Shown here one piece after another: positions 1 through 5,254 of a stretch of 5,254 bases of DNA. The stretch is from Bacteroidales bacterium (lineage in GTDB: Bacteria > Bacteroidota > Bacteroidia > Bacteroidales > UBA932): positions 1 to 5,254 of the forward strand of contig JABUTQ010000333.1 in the NCBI GenBank assembly GCA_021443605.1, read 5' to 3'. The notes beneath the pieces are model-generated. The model did no database searches. It saw only the letters and a program-made list of their open reading frames with translations, and was not told the origin of the DNA. How positions within the stretch are numbered: the first letter of the stretch is position 1; every line of letters begins with the position of its first letter. The position numbers and the translations under genes were made by a program.

Positions 1-1715
1 ATTTTGTCTTCTTCGGAGGCGATATCACTGAATTTGGCTCCGACAAGGAGATTTCCCTTGCCAAAAAATTGATAGACCGTCTTGAAGTCCCATACTATGT
101 CCTGGCCGGAAATCACGATGCCAAATGGTCTGAAAGCGGGTGCAATACATTCGCAAAAGTGTTTGGATATGAGACGGTTGACTTTGTAAAGAATGGGATT
201 CGTTTCCTTGGATGCAACAGCGGCCCCAATATGAGAATGGCTCCGGCGCTGATGCCTCACGAGGCGCTTGTATGGCTCGACTCCATATCCACCGCGATAC
301 CTCCATCGCAGCCGGTGATATTTGTAAACCACTATCCGCAAGATACTTCGATGCTCAATTACTTCCAGGTGGTGGATGCTTTGAAAAAGACCAATATCCA
401 GCTGATTGTGGGCGGTCACTGGCATACCAACAGAGTGCTTGAATATATGGGCGTTCCGGGGATTCTCGGCCGCTCTCCCGATGCAAACAAGACAAGGGAA
501 GTGGGGTATAACATCTTTACGATTGCCGATGGTAAAATCACCGTAAATGAAAAATATGTATCTGAAAATGAGCCGCTTCCTGCCTGGTACGAGCTCCCTT
601 TGAATGCAAAGCCGCGCCACGATGCGCCGGCAGTTTTATCCGACAATCCATACGGCCTTCCCGAAGATTTCCCTTGGATGACATTTGCCGTAAATCAAGA
701 ATATCCCCAAATACAGGAGGTTTGGCGTGTGCAGGATGAAAGCGATATCGGAAGCGGTGCCATAATTAGTGGTAAATCAGTTATTTATGCCAATACGCAA
801 GGCAAGATAAAAGCAATTTCCGCCGAAACTGGAGCACCGATTTGGGAATACGCCACCGGCGGCAAGATTTTCTCAACTCCGGCAACAGACGGAAGCCGTG
901 TGGTAGTGGGCTCGTGCGATACTTTTATCTATTGTTTTGATATAAGGAACGGCAAGGTGTTGTGGCGTTTCAAATGCGATAAATCGGTTTTGGCGTCACC
1001 GACAATCTTCAACGGGAAATGCTATATCGGGGCCTCGGACGGCACTTTCAGGGCTATCGACATGAAGAGCGGCAGTCTGGTGTGGAGATACAACAAAGTG
1101 GCGGGATTTGTAGAGGACAAGGCTTATGTGGATAAGGATTACGTAGTGTTCGGAGATTGGGCAAACACACTCTATTGTCTTGATACAAAGACAGGTAAAG
1201 AAAAATGGACTTGGAAGACGAAGGGGAGCAGGATGTATTCTCCCGCCGCAGTTTGGCCGGTAAGGGTCGGCAACGCCATTTATATCACCACTCCGGAGCG
1301 CAAGACATATTGTATTGACATCCGCAACGGCATCACGGCGTGGAGTGAAACCGGAGGCAGGGAAAGCATCGGCACGTCTGCCACTATGGACAAGATATTT
1401 GTAAAGACTATGTTCAGCAGTCTGATTGCTTTCAATGCCGATATGGCAGCAGCAAAGAAGGCGTGGGAGGTGAAAACGGATCTTGGCTACGATATCGCCC
1501 CCACTCCAACAGCTTCATACATAGATAATAAGACCAAGAAAGAATATCTATATGTCCCTACAGACAAAGGCAATGTTTTCTGCTTTGATGCCTCAAACGG
1601 CTCTTTGGTATGGGTGCACAAGATATCAGTCGCATTGATAAATTCTATAGTGCCGCTCAAAGACGGGAAACTCCTCGTGAGCACGATGGATGGTGTCGTT
1701 ACTATATTGAAATAA
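1..1715 (+). CDS. Metallophosphoesterase fused to PQQ-like beta-propeller (5' partial)
   Basis: The frame is open from the left edge (first full codon at base 3) to TAA at 1713-1715, giving 570 visible residues; the true start is upstream. A TTG at 69 is not the start, because a GGD metal-binding motif is encoded before it (15-23). Calcineurin-like phosphoesterase motifs follow in order: GNHD (108-119), VNHYPQD (324-344) and GGHWH (411-425). The usual first motif, DxH, must lie upstream. In this family these residues bind two metal ions and hydrolyse phosphoesters. From about 810 to 1619 come seven repeats of roughly 40 residues with the signature D-x-x-[NT]-G-x-x-x-W (for example YCFDIRNGKVLWRF), typical of PQQ-like/BamB-type propellers; the sixth is degenerate (FNADMAAAKKAW). 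PQQ binding itself is not shown. Substrate is unknown. The propeller suggests a periplasmic or surface protein, but the export signal is not in view. It ends 35 bp before serS. Confidence 0.88.
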   Translation, partial: FVFFGGDITEFGSDKEISLAKKLIDRLEVPYYVLAGNHDAKWSESGCNTFAKVFGYETVDFVKNGIRFLGCNSGPNMRMAPALMPHEALVWLDSISTAIPPSQPVIFVNHYPQDTSMLNYFQVVDALKKTNIQLIVGGHWHTNRVLEYMGVPGILGRSPDANKTREVGYNIFTIADGKITVNEKYVSENEPLPAWYELPLNAKPRHDAPAVLSDNPYGLPEDFPWMTFAVNQEYPQIQEVWRVQDESDIGSGAIISGKSVIYANTQGKIKAISAETGAPIWEYATGGKIFSTPATDGSRVVVGSCDTFIYCFDIRNGKVLWRFKCDKSVLASPTIFNGKCYIGASDGTFRAIDMKSGSLVWRYNKVAGFVEDKAYVDKDYVVFGDWANTLYCLDTKTGKEKWTWKTKGSRMYSPAAVWPVRVGNAIYITTPERKTYCIDIRNGITAWSETGGRESIGTSATMDKIFVKTMFSSLIAFNADMAAAKKAWEVKTDLGYDIAPTPTASYIDNKTKKEYLYVPTDKGNVFCFDASNGSLVWVHKISVALINSIVPLKDGKLLVSTMDGVVTILK

Positions 1716-1729
1716 TTTTTATATCTTTG
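1699..1729 (+). promoter_or_regulatory. Probable Bacteroidota-type promoter for serS
   Basis: TATCTTTG at 1722-1729 matches the Bacteroidota -7 consensus TAnnTTTG exactly. A weak -33 candidate, TTAC at 1699-1702, sits 19 bp upstream, at the expected spacing but a poor match to TTTG; it lies inside the last codons of the preceding gene. Transcription would start around 1734-1737, leaving a leader of only about 15 nt before the serS ATG at 1751. The sequence just before the ATG is A/T-rich (AATTAGAACAAA) with no Shine-Dalgarno site, as is common in this phylum. The promoter could drive serS and ruvC together. An eight-base element with four fixed T/G positions can occur by chance in A/T-rich DNA, so this remains a prediction. 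Confidence 0.55.
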
Positions 1730-1750
1730 CGCGTTTTTAATTAGAACAAA

Positions 1751-3025
1751 ATGCTGACATTAAAACTTTTGAGAGAACAGCCTCAATATGTCATTGATAG
1801 ACTGGCTGTTAAGAATTTTGACGCAAAAGAGATAGTAGAGAAGATCCTTGATGCTGACAAGCAACGCAGAGCAATTCAGGGAGAGCTTGACAACTGCCTC
1901 GCAGAGCAGAAAGTGAAAGCCGGACAGATAGGGATGATGATGAAATCCGGCGACAAGGCCGGCGCAGAGTCGGTAAAGCAAGAAGTTGCACAACTCAAAG
2001 ATAAATCTAAATCGCTTGACGAAAAGTTGTCGGAGACCGAAAAAGAGCAGAATGCTCTCCTGGTGCTCCTTCCCAACCTCCCCTGTGAGATGGTTCCGCT
2101 GGGAAAGGGTGCAGAAGACAATGTCGTAGTTAAGTTGGTTGACAATATCCCTACTCTTCCTTCAGATGCACTTCCCCATTGGGAATTGGCCAAGAAGCTG
2201 GATATCATAGACTTCGATCTTGGAGTCAAACTCACCGGCGCAGGATTTCCGGTTTATAAGGGAAAGGGGGCGAGAATGCAGCGTGCCCTCATCAACTACT
2301 TCCTCGACCACAATACCGCAGCGGGTTATCTTGAAGTTGAGCCACCGGTAATGGTGAACGAGGCTTCGGGCTTCGGCACAGGGCAACTTCCCGACAAAGA
2401 GGGGCAGATGTATCATGTAGGTCTTGACGGTTTTTACCTTGTCCCCACTGCAGAAGTGCCTGTTACCAATATTTACAGGGACGTTATCCTTGCAAAATCT
2501 GATTTCCCGGTAAAAATGACCGCATATACCCCTTGCTTCCGCCGCGAGGCAGGTTCTTATGGCAAGGATGTCCGCGGGCTCAACCGCCTTCATCAGTTTG
2601 ACAAGGTGGAAATCGTGCAGCTCGCCCTTCCTGAGGAGTCTTATGCCGCCCTCGATGGGATGGTGGCTCACGTGGAGCAGCTCGTAAAAGAGCTCGGCCT
2701 TCCTTACAGGATACTCCGTTTATGTGGTGGCGATATGAGTTTCACCTCGGCAATCACCTATGACTTTGAGGTTTACAGTGCCGCTCAAGGAAGATGGCTC
2801 GAAGTGAGCAGCGTCTCAAACTTTGAAAGCTATCAGGCAAATCGTCTCCATCTCCGCTACAAGGACGAGAACGGCAAGACACAACTCGCCCACACCTTGA
2901 ACGGAAGTTCTCTCGCATTGCCTCGAATTTTGGCCGCATTGCTTGAAAATAACCAGACCGCAGATGGGAAAATCGTTGTCCCTGAGGTGCTTAGAAAGTA
3001 CACTGGTTTTGAGTTCATCGATTAG
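1751..3025 (+). CDS. serS: Seryl-tRNA synthetase
   Basis: Cytoplasmic class II aminoacyl-tRNA synthetase that charges tRNA-Ser (and tRNA-Sec where present) with serine using ATP. The 424-residue product is full length (bacterial SerRS is about 420-430). The N-terminal tRNA-binding arm is visible as a charged, Lys/Glu-rich helical hairpin at about residues 27-103. The catalytic core follows: motif 1 around 180-200 (ending in EPPVMV), the serine-binding TxE motif as TAEVP at 233-237, motif 2 around 257-287 (CFRREAGSYG then HQFDKVE), the block EVSSVSNFESYQANR at 351-365, and motif 3 at 382-400 (TLNGSSLALPR, with the ATP-binding arginine at 392). The FRREAGSYGKDVRGLNR form of motif 2 and the ending ENNQ-TADGKIVVPEVL resemble Bacteroidales enzymes as I recall them. 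ATG 1751 is chosen because the opening MLTLKLLREQP matches the usual SerRS N-terminus. A probable promoter lies just upstream, and ruvC follows after 18 bp. Confidence 0.98.
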   Translation: MLTLKLLREQPQYVIDRLAVKNFDAKEIVEKILDADKQRRAIQGELDNCLAEQKVKAGQIGMMMKSGDKAGAESVKQEVAQLKDKSKSLDEKLSETEKEQNALLVLLPNLPCEMVPLGKGAEDNVVVKLVDNIPTLPSDALPHWELAKKLDIIDFDLGVKLTGAGFPVYKGKGARMQRALINYFLDHNTAAGYLEVEPPVMVNEASGFGTGQLPDKEGQMYHVGLDGFYLVPTAEVPVTNIYRDVILAKSDFPVKMTAYTPCFRREAGSYGKDVRGLNRLHQFDKVEIVQLALPEESYAALDGMVAHVEQLVKELGLPYRILRLCGGDMSFTSAITYDFEVYSAAQGRWLEVSSVSNFESYQANRLHLRYKDENGKTQLAHTLNGSSLALPRILAALLENNQTADGKIVVPEVLRKYTGFEFID

Positions 3026-3043
3026 CGAGTGTATCGGTATTTG

Positions 3044-3604
3044 ATGAACGAAAGGCAGCGAATCATAATGGGAATTGACCCCGGAACCAATCTAATGGGT
3101 TACGGGGTTATTCTTGTGGATGCAAAGAAAGTCCATTTTGTGGATATGGGGATTATCGACCTCAGAAAGGAGAGCGACCATTTCGTAAAACTCAGGAGAA
3201 TATTCAATGAGATTGGCGACCTTATGGAGAAATATGCTCCAGACGATATCGCCATCGAAGCCCCTTTTTATGGCAAGAATCCGCAAGTTATGCTCAAGCT
3301 CGGCAGGGCGCAGGGGGCAGCAATCGCTGCTGCACTGCATCGCCAGATTCCCGTTTTTGAATATGCCCCGAGAAAAGTGAAGATGGCAATCACCGGCAAA
3401 GGAGCTGCTTCAAAGGAGCAGGTAAAAGAGATGATGGAGCGCACACTTGACGTACACCTCGAGATTAAATATCTCGATGCCTCTGATGCTCTGGCAATTG
3501 CGATGTGCCATTACTATCAGCTCACATCTCCGCTGGCGGATGTCGGGGCTTCAACTTCTTGGGAAAAGTTCGTCAAATTGCACTCGGACAGAATAATCAA
3601 ATAA
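3044..3604 (+). CDS. ruvC: Holliday junction endodeoxyribonuclease RuvC
   Basis: RuvC is a dimeric, Mg-dependent nuclease that cuts Holliday junctions symmetrically during recombination and repair, working with the RuvAB branch-migration motor (not in this window). Numbered from ATG 3044 (186 residues), the four catalytic acids are present: D12 in GIDPGT, E72 in IAIEAPF, and D145 and D148 in YLDASDALAIA. F75 sits where E. coli has the base-stacking F69. The GKNPQVMLKLGRAQG stretch and the AITGKGAASKEQV block are also typical. The frame stays open to a GTG at 3029, four bases after the serS stop, which would add five residues (191 in total), and a third option, ATG 3068, would leave only MGIDPG. 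I prefer 3044 because family members usually carry a short N-terminal extension before GIDPG. The tight spacing after serS and absence of a promoter between them suggest cotranscription. Confidence 0.96.
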   Translation: MNERQRIIMGIDPGTNLMGYGVILVDAKKVHFVDMGIIDLRKESDHFVKLRRIFNEIGDLMEKYAPDDIAIEAPFYGKNPQVMLKLGRAQGAAIAAALHRQIPVFEYAPRKVKMAITGKGAASKEQVKEMMERTLDVHLEIKYLDASDALAIAMCHYYQLTSPLADVGASTSWEKFVKLHSDRIIK

Positions 3605-3637
3605 ATTTTTATCATCACATTTTAACCTTTCGGAATA

Positions 3638-3658
3638 TACGCAGTCTAATAGTGCGTA
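3638..3658. repeat. Short perfect inverted repeat upstream of the outer-membrane gene
   Basis: TACGCA at 3638-3643 and its exact reverse complement TGCGTA at 3653-3658 flank a 9-nt spacer (GTCTAATAG). It lies in the 76-bp gap between ruvC and the outer-membrane protein gene, 22 bp before the ATG at 3681. It could be a weak leader hairpin or an operator for a dimeric regulator. It is a poor terminator candidate, because the stem is only six pairs and is followed by A-rich rather than T-rich sequence on the + strand. A six-base repeat like this can easily be chance. Confidence 0.3.
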
Positions 3659-3680
3659 AAAATAATTTTAGATAGTATTT

Positions 3681-5254
3681 ATGAGACTTAGAAATGTACT
3701 GGCAGCGACATTAATTTTCTTTTCGGCTGCCTTGGCTTCGGCCCAGACATTTACTTTGACAGGCAGGTTTTTAGATGAGAGCACAGGTGCTCCCGTGGAG
3801 TATGTTACAGTGTCTGTGACAAAACAGAATTCCACTAACGTGATCTCTTACGACCAGACAAACGCAAAGGGAGAGATTACCTTAAAGAAGGTTCCTGCAG
3901 GTACTTTTGTACTGAAGGCAGATTTGCTTGGTTATGAGACGCTTACCAAAGAAATTAAAGTGGAGAAGGATATGAAACTTGAAGATATCAAGATAAAGCC
4001 ATCGACAACTTACTTGGAAGCAGCCACAATTTCGGATGTCGGAAATCTGATCGTGGTTAAGAAAGATACGGTGGAGTACAATGCTTCGCTCTTCAAGACC
4101 ATGGACAACGATATGCTTGAGGATCTCCTCAAAAAGCTCCCGGGCGTAGAGGTGTCTTCTGACGGAACAATCACTGCTAATGGTAAGGATATCAGCAAGA
4201 TAAAGGTTGACGGAAAGACTTTCTTCCTCGACGATCCCCAGCTTGCATCCAAGAATCTTCCCGCAAAGATTATAGACAAAGTCAAGGTAATTGAGGAGAA
4301 ATCGGAACAAGCCAAGTTTACCGGAATTGATGACGGCGAAGAGGAGACAATACTCGACCTTTCAATCCAGAAGGGGATGATGGACGGCTGGCTCGGTAAT
4401 TTGATGGCCGGTGGCGGTGTTGATTTGCAGAACGTTCCCGAGGGCAAGTCTTTTTCAGATGTAAATGCAGCCCGTTTCCAGGGAAGTGCTATGGTGGCTC
4501 GTTTCGGTGACAATCTTTCTGTCGCAATCCTTGGAAATGTCAACAATACCAACAACAGAGGATTCAATGATCTGGCCGGCGGTATGATGGGTGGAATGCG
4601 TGGCGGCGGAGGCGGAATGGGTATGGGCGGAATGGGAGGCGGCTTCGGCGGCTTCGGTGGCAATGGAATCAGTACATCCTATATGGGCGGCGGTAACGTT
4701 ACCTTGAGTTTTGGAAGTGACTCAAAATCAGAGTTTTCGGGTAATTACCTTTATAACGGCAACGAAAAATACGTTGAAGAGGTTTCTTCAAAGCAGACAC
4801 TGATGAAAGAAGGTTACACCCTCCTCAATGACCAGTCCGGCAATGATTACACGAACACCTACGGACATCGCGCCGGTATCCGTCTCGACTGGAAGATTTC
4901 AGATGCATCGTCAATTATGTTCACTCCGCAATTCAACATCGGTTACGGAAACTTCCTTGAGCAGTCTAATACATCTACAAGAAACAAGGCGGAGAATGGT
5001 GACATAACCAACGTGAACAGCGGACTTTCAAAGAACAACGGTAAGAACAACTCTCTGAGCACAAGCGGAGAACTCCTTTGGCGCCAGAGGCTCGGCAAGG
5101 CCGGCAGAACATTGTCTCTCAGTGTAAACTATTCATATTCAGATAATAAGATTGATGGGTTGAATTATTCATTGACAAATTATTACAATGGTGATGACTA
5201 TACGACCAATATCATCGATCAAAATTACCTTCAGAAGCAGAATTCCTACAGAAT
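3681..5254 (+). CDS. Outer-membrane beta-barrel protein, TonB-dependent-receptor-like (3' partial)
   Basis: The frame runs from ATG 3681 to the right edge without a stop, giving 524 residues; family members are often about 900, so roughly 40% is probably missing. Residues 1-21 form a signal peptide (Arg, Lys-poor start MRLRN, hydrophobic core LAATLIFFSAALA, cleavage likely after ASA before Gln22). Residues about 24-95 form a carboxypeptidase-regulatory-like beta-sandwich (GRFLDESTGAPVEYVTV, then VPAGTFVLKADLLGYET). Residues about 112-232 resemble a receptor plug, with DTVEYNA, LEDLLKKLPGVEV, KIKVDGKTFF, LPAKIIDKVKVI and DDGEEETILDLSI. Barrel-like alternating strands rich in Asn, Tyr and Ser follow, with a Gly/Met-rich insertion at about 299-329. 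The combination recalls the Bacteroidota 'outer membrane beta-barrel' family related to TonB-dependent receptors. The substrate is unknown, no TonB box was recognised, and no SusD-like partner is visible. There is no Shine-Dalgarno site before the ATG. Confidence 0.88.
   Translation, partial: MRLRNVLAATLIFFSAALASAQTFTLTGRFLDESTGAPVEYVTVSVTKQNSTNVISYDQTNAKGEITLKKVPAGTFVLKADLLGYETLTKEIKVEKDMKLEDIKIKPSTTYLEAATISDVGNLIVVKKDTVEYNASLFKTMDNDMLEDLLKKLPGVEVSSDGTITANGKDISKIKVDGKTFFLDDPQLASKNLPAKIIDKVKVIEEKSEQAKFTGIDDGEEETILDLSIQKGMMDGWLGNLMAGGGVDLQNVPEGKSFSDVNAARFQGSAMVARFGDNLSVAILGNVNNTNNRGFNDLAGGMMGGMRGGGGGMGMGGMGGGFGGFGGNGISTSYMGGGNVTLSFGSDSKSEFSGNYLYNGNEKYVEEVSSKQTLMKEGYTLLNDQSGNDYTNTYGHRAGIRLDWKISDASSIMFTPQFNIGYGNFLEQSNTSTRNKAENGDITNVNSGLSKNNGKNNSLSTSGELLWRQRLGKAGRTLSLSVNYSYSDNKIDGLNYSLTNYYNGDDYTTNIIDQNYLQKQNSYR
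4611..4655 (+). repeat. In-frame tandem low-complexity repeat coding Gly/Met-rich segment
   Basis: GGCGGAATGGG occurs at 4611-4621 and again at 4626-4636, giving a 15-bp (five-codon) period, and is followed by two adjacent copies of GGCGGCTTC at 4638-4646 and 4647-4655. All units are multiples of three, so a gain or loss of a copy would lengthen or shorten the protein without breaking the frame. The repeats encode Gly, Met and Phe within the low-complexity part (about residues 299-329) of the outer-membrane protein. Repeated GGN codons can produce such DNA repeats on their own, so active copy-number variation is not established. Confidence 0.65.

Noticed and set aside
69..71. TTG as start codon of the first gene
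   Set aside because: The frame is open to the window edge and encodes the phosphoesterase GGD motif at 15-23, so the gene starts upstream.
2162..2671. Antisense 169-codon open frame inside serS
   Set aside because: It lies wholly opposite the conserved catalytic core of serS, whose protein motifs explain the sequence; no recognisable domain.
3600..3625. Terminator after ruvC
   Set aside because: The stretch is A/T-rich with a short T-run, but I find no stem of useful length before it.
3663..3670. TAATTTTA as a -7 promoter element for the outer-membrane gene
   Set aside because: It misses the final G of TAnnTTTG, has no TTTG-like -33 box at the right distance, and would put the transcript start only a few bases before the ATG.
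3882..4310. Antisense 142-codon open frame
   Set aside because: It sits opposite the regulatory-like and plug regions of the outer-membrane gene, overlaps another antisense frame, and resembles no known protein.
4010..4663. Antisense 217-codon open frame encoding a proline-rich protein
   Set aside because: It is the complement of the Gly-rich segment (GGN/GGC codons read as Pro codons) and overlaps a convincing signal-peptide-bearing outer-membrane gene; no domain is recognisable.
1..5254. tRNA, rRNA, CRISPR, insertion sequence or transposase
   Set aside because: No cloverleaf, direct-repeat array, terminal inverted repeats or transposase-like protein was seen; the window is almost fully occupied by four colinear protein genes.

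Overview
The window looks like chromosomal DNA of a Bacteroidota member, most likely order Bacteroidales. The evidence is a seryl-tRNA synthetase and a RuvC of Bacteroidales type, a long outer-membrane protein with an N-terminal carboxypeptidase-regulatory-like domain followed by a plug-like region, a Bacteroidota-style -7 promoter element (TATCTTTG) before serS, and start codons preceded by A/T-rich sequence with no clear Shine-Dalgarno site. This assignment is inferred from protein features recalled by eye; no database search was possible.

Layout, all genes on the + strand. (1) Bases 1-1715: the 3' part of a two-domain gene, a calcineurin-like metallophosphoesterase fused to a PQQ-like (BamB-type) beta-propeller; its start lies upstream of the window. 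(2) A 35-bp gap carrying a probable promoter. (3) 1751-3025: complete serS. (4) 3044-3604: complete ruvC, 18 bp after serS and probably cotranscribed with it. (5) A 76-bp gap with a small inverted repeat and no convincing promoter or terminator. (6) 3681 to the window edge: the first 524 residues of a large outer-membrane beta-barrel protein of the TonB-dependent-receptor-like type, with a signal peptide and a striking Gly/Met-rich segment; its 3' end lies outside the window.

The genes do not form one pathway. serS and ruvC are housekeeping genes (translation; Holliday-junction resolution) that probably share a transcript. The flanking genes look like envelope functions: the propeller protein is probably exported (its N-terminus is not visible) and the last gene is an outer-membrane protein.

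I found no RNA gene, mobile element, CRISPR array or clear new system. The points most worth a second look are the phosphoesterase-propeller fusion and the Gly/Met-rich, internally repetitive stretch of the outer-membrane protein.
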